Shown here in pieces: positions 1 through 12,370 of a DNA stretch of 64,000 bases. The first letter of the stretch is position 1; the number at the start of each line of letters is the position of its first letter. The position numbers and the translations under genes were made by a program. The notes beneath the pieces were generated by a model. It ran no database searches, was not told where the DNA came from, and saw only the letters and a list, made by a program, of their open reading frames with translations. The stretch comes from Aphelocoma coerulescens (taxonomy: Eukaryota; Chordata; Aves; Passeriformes; Corvidae): assembly GCF_041296385.1 (NCBI RefSeq), contig NC_091019.1, forward strand, positions 13,098,531 through 13,162,530, given 5' to 3'.

Positions 1-3000
1 AAATTTCAATGCTCCTACAATCTTAGGCCAGGACAGGCTTTGGTAAGGATAATGGAACATAAGTGCCTTTTGTTTTGCTCTTAGTGAGAGTAAATTGTAT
101 AGCTGTCAAGTTGTGGCACGTCCATAAGTGCTGAGTAAAACCTTTGCTGGGAGTGATGAAATTAGCGTGCCAAAGGAGAGGGAAGAATGCACATCCATCA
201 AGGGAACCTGGGAGGATTCAGAAGCAGGTTTAAACCAGTACAGAGGCCTTGGCCATTTGCTGAGGACATGTGTGGACATAATTGCACAGAACAACTGTCG
301 TTTCATTTTTTATAAGAGCACCTTAGTTTGCAGGATGCTTGCAGCTGAAGGGAGCAGCTTCTCACTCCCTCCAAAGGAACAGCTTCTCCCTCTAAAGCCC
401 ATGTCCTCGAAATATCTGTATGTTCTTTTTTAATGGTCAGATTCAAACAGTTTGGTTTACTTGAGGCTCTCCCACGGTGTGTAAGAAGTTACATCCAGCC
501 TGTCCTGCACAGGAAGCTGGAACCCCTTGCAGTTTAGCATTGCCGATGTAGCTCAGAGTTTATCACAGAAGTACCGAGATACTCTGAGCTGTAAGGATGC
601 TCTCAGAGCTTTGTTCTTGTGCTCTAAATCACTGAAAGCTATGGCAGGATGATATCTGCATTTTGTGGCTGCCTGTCCATTATTTTTATTACAGCAAAAG
701 GGAGCGTGAGCTTGGATCATGGGAGTGTTGCCACCCCTTCCAGTGCATGTCAGAGCTGCAGAAGCCACAGAGATGCATTTGCAAACAGATAAAATTTAAT
801 AGAACCTAATGAAGGCTGAGGACATTTTTGTATGCTCAAATATGCCTTAATGGACGATTTTAAGTGTTTGAATTCACAAGTGGCAGCAGTAAATTTCATT
901 CACCTTTTTAAAGCAGGGATATTTTCACCCAGCTTCCTAAGCACGGACACAGTTTTAGGTAGAAGCTCAGTTTCATCTGGTAGGAATAAAAAGTAAACAT
1001 CCTCTGCCTGGTCTCTGTCAAGTGATTGACTGTTTCTGAGCACGGGGTGTTTGGAAGTTGTTCCCAGTTGCTGGATTTATCACAGTGTCTTTGCTTGTTT
1101 GTGATTTGTATAATGAAAAAACAAACTAGAGGGATGAGGGTAAACAAGTGAAATAGTATTGTTTATCTCATACTTTTGCATCTATATTTTACATTTCTGT
1201 TACTTGGGTGATGAGTTTTGGTGTCTATTTTTCTTTCTTTTGGAAAAGAACATGTATTTGCAGAGTCTGAGGTTTTTCAAAAGCAGATCCATTGTAAGCA
1301 CAGGAAATCTATTAAAAAATGTTTAGAGAAAAAAAATTATATGGCTGGAGAAAATGTCTGGGAACACTCTGAGATAAATGTTTGGGGGTTTCTATTTTAC
1401 TGTCTTAGCAGGTTTTGCTAGTGTCACTTTAGCTTTAAGCCATATGATTATATCAAGAGATGCATAAATTCTAAAATCATCAAACCATTTCTCCCAAGAT
1501 TCAAAAGTGAGTCAAGAAGCCAATGACCTAAGGCTCCCTTTTTTTTTTTTGTAGGTTTTTTTTTTTTTTGTTGTTTTCCTGACATTTTTGTTTGAGGTTT
1601 CACTAGAAGCAGTTCTCCTAGTTCTCAAAGAGCTCCAAATATCACATTTGTACTTCACAACATACCTGGGGTTATCGGGAAATGTTTTTCATGCTTGACA
1701 TACTCTTTGTCACCATGTGCAGAGCCAGATGGAGTCCCTGTCTGAATGGGAAAATATGTCCCCACACCTGGATCTTATGCTGTGAGCACAGGCTGTGTTT
1801 GATGGGAAAGAGAGGATGGAAAGTTTCCCTAGAACTGCCTCTGGCAATTCCTCCCTGATTGTATTGCTCAGTCATGGCCAGTTTGGAGATACATTTATGA
1901 CTTCCAGACTGCATCTTGTTTTTTAAATACTCAGGCAGTTCATATTCTATAGCTTTTCTTTTTCATGAACTTTCTTTGTGGAAACACTTCCCGATGTCAA
2001 AATGAACCAAATTCTGATTCTAGTCCCATTCTTTAGATTCCTAGGATACCATCTTTGTTAAAAACCAGGAAATACACTCTGGAAAGGTTTGCTCTGATTC
2101 TTAGGGGCAAAGATCTGTTATGCAGGCTGATTGTCAACTGCTTAGTAAGGACCTCTTCTGCTATCTCCAGAACATTATTTGCTGTTTGCCCTTGGAGATG
2201 CTGCACCATTGGACTGTAATTCAAGTACTGTATATAGACTGGTTTCTCATTCCAAGACACACCTGCTAATTTTTCTATTCTTGGTACAGAAACAGGGAGG
2301 AAGCCTTTTGGTCTGATCCAACCTGATTTAAATAGCAAAATAAAAGTCTTTCACTAGGCACTGTCTAGAATTATTTCAGTTTTCTTTGTACTGCTGATGG
2401 TGACCGAAGTCTTTGTCAAGACTTGCCTTTCTTTTCCATTCTGGTAAAAGCTGTATTTAAAAACCATGTTTAAAACATCAGCATGTTCTGTATTTATAGC
2501 TATTAACTATGGCATCATTCCAAGTTCTATTTTAAGACAGCTTTTGTTCAGTTTCTGCATGATGCTCCAGTTTCCCTATCCTCCCAGTGCAATGGGGGCT
2601 CCTGTTCCTCTGCTAGGTTGTAAGTCTTATTTTAAGTTCCCTGTAAGCAGGTGTATATTTATCATCTGGGTGATTATCTAACATTGTTGAATAATTGCAT
2701 CTTTTAATGTTTAGAAGCTAAAGCTGCTCATCAGGCTTTTTGGTATTAACCTCTGTCTTGTTGCTCCTTTAAGAAATGATACCTTGCTTCTCCAATTGTT
2801 TCTAGTACTTTGGTATTGGGGTTCTTTTATTTTTCATCTCAGGTTTCCCAGGACATAAAGATGGCATATTTTTATCTAAAATATATTCCAGAAACTTGCT
2901 GATGAGGTTGTGGTATGTATGTTTGTGCCTTCCCACAGGGACTATTTTTGAGCTAGAGGTTTCCAGATCAACTTACAGAATAGACTCCAGATGGTCTGGA

Positions 3001-6000
3001 ATCCTTCTTTAGCAATCTATAGCTAATTAAACATTCAGCACAAATGACTCTGTTTTTAAAGCTGAGCACAGTCTTTCAGAAAAACAGCATATTGATCTTT
3101 ACTTTTCATAATTTCTTTTGTTTCATTACTTAGTGTTTCTCATTGCTGGTCCTTGCATCTATTTTGTTGTGTGGCTCAGGGGCTGTGAGGCGCCTTGTAT
3201 CTTATGTTTCAATCAATAAAGGAAATTAATAAGACCTCTGTGGGCCATAGCTTTTTGTTTCTCTAAGTTACTATGAAGGGGAGAAATTCAGGTTGTGCTG
3301 TGGCCTGTATTTGTAGCAACTTCTACTTGCCAACTGATCTCATGGAACAAGACAAAGGGAGGTGAAGGGGATTGTGAGAACAGCATTCTTTTGTTTTCAC
3401 GGGCTTGATTTGAGGTAAAATACAAACGAGCTGTATGCTGGCTTAGACTAAGCAGTGTTATTTTTGTACCTGAGTGCAAACAGCACAGTACAGTTAGTAC
3501 AGAGACTATTCCTGGCCACCTGTAGTCAGAGAGACATATCAAGGAATGAACTCATCTCCAAGGAGAAGGTTCTGCTCCTTAATGAACAGGATCAAACTGG
3601 GGCTCCCATGAGATTTTTCTGTCATGCATTCAAATCAGGATTAAGTGTTATCCATTATTTATTAAATGGTGGAAGTTATTAAACGCTGAGCATTATTCAT
3701 TCCATTCTGGAGGCATTGTTACAGGAATGTTTCCTCACTCTTCTAGAGCTGAGGGGCCATGGCATTGTGAGAATATTTTCACAGTGCAAAACCAGGCAAA
3801 TATCAGTTAAAGGTAACAAAACCTTTTTCTGCATCTTATATACCCAAAGATTGTTCATAGCACTACCATTATTGTAAATCCTTGAATAAAGTTTGGCTCA
3901 GATTAACTCTAGATTTGATTCATTAAAACAGTTTCAGGCTTCTTGGATAAAGTTAGGACCATGCTTATTAAATATTTTGTTGATTAAAAGCCAGTGTATG
4001 TTATTGTTATATGAATATTGACTCGGTATTCAAAGTGATATAAATTGACTTTTACAAAGATACTTATGAATTAATTTTAAAAGGTCTTAATATATGAAAA
4101 AATATATTCCTTATAAATGTGACAAGTTGGGGTGGGGGGTTTGATTGTTTAATAGAGCTTTAATAGGTTCTAGAGGCCTATGGGCCACTCTGTGGCAAAG
4201 GAAGTTATCTATGAACACAGGCTCTTCCAGGATGTGATTTAAAGGGTATTAAAGGCAGTGGGAGGCCCCTGGCCCTGGGAGTTCAGAGGCTACATGCTGT
4301 TCTGGGACTTCTTTCAGGTTTAATCTGAGAGTGAATTTACCTAACTGGAAGAAAAGAGACATCTGAGAGTAGCTGGAGGCAAATTCAGACATGTATAGAA
4401 ACAGGTAGTGCTCAGTTTTTAGTGTAAGTGAATGCAGGCTGGACTCCATAAGGTTTCTGGACTTTTCAAGTTATGACATTGCAGTTGAGTTACTTTTCAA
4501 TTAAAAATTTAATGTACTTAACATCTTTAAAACTCATTGGGTGAAATCTGAAAATTTATGACCTTAGCCTAGAGCGTATTTTAGTCAGTAGTCTCTGGAA
4601 CAAATTCTGTTGTAAATAAAACATTACAGTGATACATTATGAAGGCAGAAAAACTTTTTGCTGTGGCACTGCACTACTGAAACTTAAACAGTCTTTTTTT
4701 TTTTTTACTGAAGTGGGTTTTCTCTCTACTCAGGAAATGTGTGAAGAACTTCCCACTGGATCACAGAGTACAGGCAGTGAAGGATTCTCTGGATACCGAA
4801 TGCTGGAAAAACATTCTGTGTACAGGCAAGCAAGGAAGGCTTCTCAGTTAACCTCTGTGGGTGTCAGGAGCCAGCGGCCAGGATTTACTGCATCAAATAT
4901 GTGGTAAACACAGAGGAACAGCAGCACAATGTATTAACTTGAGTGTAATTGTCCAACTGTTTTGTTTTCAGGAACCAGAAAGGGGTTTTGAGGGCAGGCA
5001 GAAAGGGGTCATTTCTCTTTTGTAATCTATCTTCTTTCCATCATGTCCACACATGTCAAGAAAAACACAGTATTTTATGGGACTAAAAAAAAATCCCAGA
5101 AATTGAAGCATCTCTCCATCTCCAGGTCCCAGAAAGGCCAGAGATGAAGCTAGGAGAGCTAGAACAACACCTTTTAAAATAGAATGGAGAGAGATGAAGT
5201 TCTCAAACTGCCTCAGAGAAGTCTGGTTCAATGTGCAGCATTGCTTATCCAGCCCAGAGCTAATTTATTGTTCATATTGATTGCAGAAGTCAATCAGAAT
5301 CCTATATGTCTATGTGCACATAATAACTAATTCCTAAATGAAGGCTTGCTTTATGTACACCTGCAGGTACACAAATACACTTTAGGTGTGTGGTGAAAGC
5401 TGATGTCTCAACTCACAAATGGGATGCCTCCAGGATTTATTTTTAACTTTTATGAGGAAAGGAGAATTACAAGAGATGTGGACAGGTGAGTTAGGTAAGT
5501 GCCTTCAAAAGGAAGCAGCAAAAAAGCAAGTTCTTCAATTAGTGCTTAAATTAATTTTGCTTTCCAGAAGTCTTTAATTGCACTGGACTTTGTAATCAGG
5601 TGGTCCACTTTTGCCTTATGTACATATTTCTTCTATGTTTGTGTGCAATGAAAAAGCCTCAGTATTAGATTTGCAATGTGTAATGCTAACGAGTCCTATG
5701 AGGAAAAATATTACAAGTTTACATCAAGTTGGTTAACATGATAGGTCTCAGGAATTACTGGTGAAAATTGCAGACAGGGGTATTTGCTAGTATAACTTCC
5801 CTTCCTGTGGGTGCCTAAATATTGGTGTATGGGCTGGGTATTACAGTAAATCTTAGCAAGCCTGAAAGTCAGCAGCTCAGTGTGGTGTGATGTGCTTGCA
5901 ATGAATCTTGTCATCTGTAAATCCAAGTTTGCTCTCCTAAAGGTCAGAACTGCCAGGACTCACTGGTGCACCTGGTATTAACTTTCATTATTTCCATTGG

Positions 6001-6539
6001 CATTGAAAGAGGATACAAATCATGAAGTGTTTCCAAAATTAGATACGGTATTACAACCTCTCCCAGGTCCTTGAGTCTCTCCTATGAGTCATTTCTTTTA
6101 GTGTCTGTTTCAGTTCACGGTGGTACAAATAGAGCCTGTGCTTGTATCCCATTCCTGATGAGATTTAGAAATTGAATTAGGCACAAAGGGTGTATTTCAC
6201 TCTGGGTACCTTCATCCTCTCAGCCCTGCAGTTGAGGGAGCAGTGGTTCTGTAGAACTCCCTCTGACAGACCATCAAATAAGTGCTTCTCACCCATGGTG
6301 GGGCTGAGCTGTTTTGGCTTGACTTCATCCCGGTGATTAGAATTATGTCCTCCTCACTAAGCAGAACAAGGCTTAATCACCAGTGAATTTCACTCTTCTG
6401 AGTGAAGTTGGATTGCCACTGAAAATCCTAACTTCTTCCTTACTTCAGTAGTCTTCAACTTCTAATATTTTTTCTATAATTCTTGACCACCTCAAGACAA
6501 AGTTGACCTCTTCATGTCAATCCTGAGGTACTGCCTGGT
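1..6539. other. Intergenic sequence, nothing recognised
   Basis: AT-rich unique sequence. Open frames are short and scattered on both strands, with no recognisable protein. Two T-runs at about 1539-1569 are the only simple repeats of note. Confidence 0.6.
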
Positions 6540-6544
6540 GTGGC
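6540..6544. repeat. Target-site duplication, left copy (GTGGC)
   Basis: GTGGC lies directly before the TG terminus of the 658-bp LTR and is repeated exactly at 7203-7207 after the CA terminus. Five bases is a typical retroviral duplication length. Confidence 0.85.
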
Positions 6545-7202
6545 TGTCTTGGGGTGACGTTATGATGTGTATCCCATATCGCTGCCTATGCCCAGGAATT
6601 AATTTTTGTGCCTTTCTGTGCCTCTAAACTGAGCCTGAGAGGGAGAAGAAAAAACTGAGCAAAACTTTCTCAAAGCAGTTTGCAGCTTGTTCAAGGTCAC
6701 TTAAAGATAGGAGGGTTTTTTTGGTTTTTTTTTTTCCAGCCGCGGCAGGGGAGCGAGGAAGCACCCAGCTTGCTGTGTTCCAGTCAGCTTTTGGCCAGTT
6801 GTTTCAGTTTCTGGTTCTCCGGAGAGAGACTGAGAGTTGGACTTTGCTTTTTTCCCTTCTCTAGAATTCCGGATTTTTCTCCCTTTGCTACTGGACTGCT
6901 TTTCAGCCTCAGAGCACATCGGGAGGACTTTTCGTCGGGCACAGAGGGCCTGGCCCTGGGCCAAGCCCCGGCTCCGAGGAGACCAAAGGGAGGACTCGAA
7001 CACTTTCCCAGGTTTTTCCTCCACAGCAAAAGATTTTACCATTTAACCTCATTTTCCTTTCCCGTGTGTTTGTTAAATAAATTGTTTTATCTTCTTCACT
7101 TTCCTTCGAGGAAAATTTATTTTTTTTCCCGAACCTGGTGGGGGAGGGGTGGTTGTGCCTTCTCTCAGAGTATATATTTCTAAATTTGGCCAAACCGGTA
7201 CA
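6545..7202 (+). mobile_element. Solo LTR of an endogenous retrovirus (658 bp)
   Basis: The element starts TGTCTTGGGGTGACG and ends CCAAACCGGTACA, giving the canonical TG...CA termini. It is flanked by a perfect 5-bp target-site duplication GTGGC at 6540-6544 and 7203-7207. It carries a polyadenylation signal AATAAA at 7076-7081, about 120 bases before the end, which sets + orientation. The 5' start and the 3' end match my memory of a common passerine LTR family, but I cannot name the family with certainty. No gag, pol or env remnant lies beside it, so it is a solo LTR left by recombination. A 167-codon open frame inside it is incidental. Confidence 0.88.
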
Positions 7203-7207
7203 GTGGC
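7203..7207. repeat. Target-site duplication, right copy (GTGGC)
   Basis: This is the exact partner of 6540-6544 and fixes the right end of the LTR at 7202. Confidence 0.85.
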
Positions 7208-7606
7208 ACATGCCACTTGTGAAATCATCACTGTTGTCCTTCATGTGTGGATAGCAACTAATAGACAATAAATACATTGGTTTAGTCGATATGTTCATTT
7301 TAATAATTATTAACTTAAAGCTTGATGACTGTATAAAAAAGTAAAAGGAGCATCACCAGTGCTATTTTGCAGGTTAGTGTCACATGGATCTGCAGAAAGT
7401 TTTAAATAAAGTTATGTCTTTTATTTGCACACTATCCACGTGATTTTGTGGCATATTCTGATTTGATTGTGCCTTTTTTGGACTGTACTGGGCAAAATTA
7501 GATGTACACAATGGTCCCCATAATATTGCTGATCCAACAAGGCATAAGTACGCTGTCACTGATGCATGGGAACATATTGCTGTTCTGTATCTCTAGCTAA
7601 TACTTA

Positions 7607-8003
7607 AATGATCACAGAATTATTTCATGGAATGCTTCAGGTTGGAAGGGACCTTAAATATCATCTAGTTCCAACACACTGCCGTGGGCAGGGACACTTT
7701 TCACTAGACCAGATTGCTCAGAGCCCCCTCCAACCTGGCCATGAATACTTCCAGGAATGGGGCATCCACAATTTCTCTGGACAACCTGTGCCAGTGCCTC
7801 ACCACCCTCACAGGGAAGAATTTCTTCCTAATATCCAAACTAACCCTGCCCTCTCAGTTTGAAGCCATCCCTCCTAGTTCTACCAATACCTGCCCTTTTC
7901 AGAAGTCCCACTCCAGCTCCCTTGTAGCCCCTTTTAGTACTGGAAGGTGTTGCAAGGTTTCCCTGGAGCGTGTTCTTCTCCAGGCTGAACACCCCCAGCT
8001 CAT
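7607..8003 (-). mobile_element. CR1 LINE, 5'-truncated 3' end
   Basis: Read on the - strand this is the avian CR1 3' terminal region. On the + strand it begins with the signature TTGGAAGGGACCTTAAATAT near 7640 and continues through the CR1 3' sequence to the GGCTGAACACCCCCAGCTC block near 8000. Only the last 400 bases are present, as is usual for target-primed insertions. Open frames over this stretch are repeat-derived. Confidence 0.92.
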
Positions 8004-11000
8004 GGTGGTGGTGTATGATGGGCTGCCAAGCCTTTCAGGGCCTGTAGTAAATATCAGGGAAATACTACTGCAGGGGATATAAATAGCAGCTTCTAAGTGT
8101 AGCACCTGTGACCACATGATTCTGAAAGAAGCATAAAATAACCTTGTAAGGCTTTTAGGGCAGAAAGCCCAAGTACTTCCAGTATTTGAAATGTTTATAT
8201 AACCATTAGAAACAGAATTGTTTTCTTTGGGTGTCTTAAATGTAGAAGCAACATCTCTGATGTTCCTAGGAAGTGCAATTCTACCCTGTACGCCTAGAAC
8301 AACCAGGCAGTAAAAGAACAGTAAGCCCCAAAGGCCTCTCATGTAAATGTATATGGATGTGGTGTTATAACCAGGGTATGAGCTGGGGCTGCCCAGGATC
8401 CCTGACACAAATGTTCTCCACTGAGTGTTCTTCCCCTGTAGTACCCTCTAACCAACAGTGCTGCTTCATCTTGTCCAGAAACTGAGCAAAAATACAGCAA
8501 TTTCACTCACTCTGTACAAGACTGTGGAAAAAGCGTATGTTTACTTTTCCCAATGATATCCCTTCTCCAGCTGCTCAGGAAAAAACCCAACAAATCCCAA
8601 TGCTGTCTTTTTATGGTAGTTTCATATAATTTTATATTAATAATTGCTATAGTTCCCTAGGCATTAACACCTGTTTGGCTTTTATGAGCCAAATAATTGA
8701 ATATGAAACTGAGCTCAAGTTGCTGAACTTTGCTTGCCCTGGTCACTGATTATCATTAGGCTCAATGGTTCCTGCTTCTCAGAATGTTAAATTAGTTCTG
8801 AGCTTGCCCAAGCGGCGCTCACTGGGATGACCCCGAAACTTTGCATTGGATGAAATGAACAGACCAAACAGCTTTAGCTGGTTGTTTTCCAGGTCTTGAG
8901 GAACTGCAAACTGTCAACAATGCAGAGGTGCATTGATGGAGCACTCTGTTATGGATGTCCCAGTCTGGAATGGTAATACACTGATTATGTTACATCCTCT
9001 TGTATGCTCTGATGTGCACACTAAGTCACAGCTCTTTTAAGAACATGTTCCAGTACATTACTTTAAAAACTTAAAACCTTGACCATGTAAAACCTCATAA
9101 TTCCAGTACTTTTGGGGTGTTCATTTGCTGATGGTTTTGTGGTGTTTTTTCTAAATGTGGAATACCTTTCCCTTCCCTGCAGTTTAGAGTATAAATCAAC
9201 CCCCAGTATTGGTGATAATTCTACAGTGAAAGGGGAGTTTTGGAGAAAGCTCTAATCTTAAAAGCTAAACAAAGTAGGAAAAAGTTGCAATGAAAAAAAA
9301 TTACCCTTTAGCTGAGACCTTTTTCTATTGAGCTTTAGCCTGGAGCACATTGTTATAGGCAAGTTATAAACCTGTAAAACAATGTTTCTTGTAAAGCAGA
9401 GCCAATGATCTATGATAGTTGAAAGCAGAGTTTATGGTCTAAAACATCCTAGAAATTGTTTGAAATACTTAATGCATCCTTCAAACACATAAATTCTAGA
9501 GCTATGTGAAGTTTTTCTGGCTGTTTGATTCTCTGGGGGACAAGTTTTGGGTGACTGATGGCTATCTGTTAAGGTCAGCAAAAATTAATTCAGCTTGTAA
9601 GAAACACATTTCTGGTGAGAGACTCTGGAATCACCTTTAAAGAAGCACTGTTCTTTAAAACAAAAAGGGAGTCTTTTATTTAAAATACAAGCTAGTCACA
9701 AACCACCATCTTACTATCACATCACAGAAATTTTGGACTTGGAGAGGTCCTTGTCTGCCATGCAGCTCATATTCCTCCTTGTTCATCTGTCAGCTATATT
9801 TATTAGTGCTAATGTAAGTGTATTTTTTATTTAAAAGCTTCTGATATTTCAATCACTGTTAATTTTTAATTACTGTTAATTAAAAAGTAGCTTCAAATAA
9901 ATTGAATGTGTAAACCAAGGCCTCATTCTACTTTAGCTTAGACAGCTTCTTCACTTGGGCAGATCTCCCACCAAAATCAGCTCAGTTGTGCCATGCTCAG
10001 CTCAAAATCAGGTTAGCTTGAGCAGTGAGGGCAAACCCATGTCCTGCCCTAGGAAAGCTGCTTTCCTGATCCATAATGACATTGACTAGTAAAGACTGTG
10101 AAGCCAAAATCCTATTTTTCTTTTATCTGGGAAAAAGAAGGGACAGGGAACATTTCCTCCTACTTGCCCTCCCAAGGCAGGAAGGAACATTGAGGATATC
10201 TTTCTTCACTGAATTTCTTAGATTTGTGCCCCAAGCCAATGAGGACAGGAGGACATAGGTCAGCTCCATATCAAAATCCATCTGGGCAACAGCCAGAGAG
10301 CCCAGCCTGGGTGCAGGGAGGGTATGAGCCTGAGCTAACCCCCGAGCTATAGCCCCTCCCTGGGGGTTATTTGAGCAATGGATAAACAGGACTTAAATTC
10401 TACATTTTGGCTTGATGCTGTTGTTCTTATAAGTCGTTGCTCAGAGACAGTCAGGGGAAGGAGAGGTGTGGGCAGCACTGGTGCAGTTTTCTTCCTTAGG
10501 AAATGGTGTCCCAAGTGAGATGATGTCAGGCTAGGATGGTCACAAGGAGGGGAATGATATTGTCAGTTACTTCTAATAAAGCTTTTCTTCAGCGTTAGGT
10601 TAGAGATATGACACCATAAATGAGACTGCTGAATGACAGGGCTTTGCCTCCAAATGCAATGTTATTAAGGTGAGCTTTCAGTGACATTCCCTACCCCAGG
10701 CTACTGGCAGATTAAGCAAGCCATCTCTATTGCTATTGGCACTGATGCAGGATTGTTTCTTTCTCATATCTTCTCTATGCCTTGTCAGTAGAAACTGTGA
10801 TCGTTCCCTTCACAGTCACCAGAGGTGGTTCCATGAGGCATCAGAGGATGCTGAGTCATTTTTCTTGCTCTCAGCCTGGTGGCTCAGCAAGCCTGGGACC
10901 AGGGTATCAGTCATGTACTGCACTGGTGTCATGGAGAGCTGTCACAGGCTCTGCTTGGGGTGCACACAGCTGAAACAGCAGAGGATAGCAGGCAAAAATC

Positions 11001-11779
11001 CATCTTCCCATCTGTATTCTTTACATTCAATGTATTAGTCAAATGCCCACAAGCCTGTGAATTTTGTTTTAAAAATGCTCTTTATTTCACTTTGTGATAA
11101 ATGAAGAGAAGCATAAGTGGGGACAGTTTTTGAGCATTTTTAGGAAGCAGTAGGGGGAAAATGAGATCTTGACACAATCAATACCAAGGAACATTCTCTA
11201 GAAATTAAACAGAAAGACTTGTATGCAAAATCCCCAGCTCTAGCAGTTTGAAAGGGACCTTAGAGAGAGGAAACAGCTTAAGATATATCCTTGCCCTTGG
11301 CTGTTTTTCAAAGACTGAGGAGGATAACTCATGTAATGGCCCACACCAGCCCTAATTCTAGCCCTGACATGAGGAACATATGGCAGTGTAGGAAAAATAA
11401 TAGTTTAAGGGTGAGATGGGGTTGTAGCTGGAATGCACTGTGCTACAGCTGTTTCCCAGGGCTTGGAAAGGGGTTCTGAGGAGCAAAGTATGAGCTGGGG
11501 CTAACTAAGCCTGTGCAGAGTCTAGGGGGAAACACAGCCTGAGGAACACAAAGGGAGTTTCAGAATCTCTTTTCTCCTGCTTGGTGTCAGTGCTGGAACA
11601 CAAACAATTTCTTAGCCAATAGTAACAGCAAGCTGAATTGCTTTAATTGACAGCTGAAAGCTAATTTTGCACATTTCTAGCGGCATAAAGGGTTTTCAAG
11701 ATGGATAATATGGATGGATAAATACTTTATTTTTGTACTCTTTTTTTAAAGGTTTCCAGTTTCCTCCATGTTCCAGCCT
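8004..11779. other. Intergenic sequence, nothing recognised
   Basis: Unique sequence without a supported gene. Around 9720-9755 there is a weak resemblance to a CR1 3' end, too diverged to call. Confidence 0.6.
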
Positions 11780-12370
11780 GCTGCAGTCGCTGCACTCTTC
11801 AGACAAAACTTGGGAGAATGAATCTGTCACAACATGACATGACAGGCCTGTGACGTGACAGGCGGCTGCCATCTGTGTCTGAGCATTATTCTCCAGGAAT
11901 CAGAGTGCATGAAAGCAGCCTTGTTCATGGGGTGTGCCAGTCACTCCCTGACAGCCTCCCTCTCACTTCATAAAGAGCCCATTAGCAATGGTGATGAACC
12001 ATGCTCGTCCATTTACCAGCATAACAGGAATTATTAGCTCTAATAAATATATTATTATGTAGCCATTAGGTATCAGTTATAAAGCTGCTTAATGTCTGCA
12101 TGATTACTTGTAAATGGATTTGGAAAGCGGCTAAATTGGTTATTTATTGCCCGTATGGAACAGCATTATTTATTGGCTTGGCTCAGTAAGTTTGATTTTT
12201 CAAGCTAAAATGAGATTCTAAGTTTGTAATGAGCTAACCAGGGTGTAAGTCGATTCAGGAGAATTGTATTTTTCTGAAGAAATGCTAAATTTAATGGTAA
12301 ATATGATTCTAGAATTACCTGGGTTTCTCTTTCCTTTCAAATTCATTAACTAATTACTTTAAAATGTACT
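11780..12370. promoter_or_regulatory. Candidate conserved non-coding element
   Basis: This stretch has the look of a conserved vertebrate enhancer: no transposon signature, many TAAT/ATTA homeodomain cores (for example GGAATTATTAGCTC near 12030 and CATTAACTAATTAC near 12345), and a compact cluster of TGACA half-sites at 11825-11861. No coding potential is visible. Conservation itself cannot be tested here; the call rests on motif density and composition. Confidence 0.35.

Noticed and set aside
6680..7183. 167-codon + strand frame and a 129-codon - strand frame near 7 kb
   Set aside because: Both lie mostly inside the 658-bp solo LTR and match no retroviral or host protein.
7608..8408. Open frames of 84, 122 and 169 codons
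   Set aside because: They lie wholly or partly over a CR1 3' end, which is non-coding in the element; the remainder shows no known domain.
9718..9760. Weak resemblance to a reverse-oriented CR1 3' end
   Set aside because: Only a short phrase (CACAGAAATTTTGGACTTGG and AGGTCCTT) fits, and the sequence after it does not continue as CR1.
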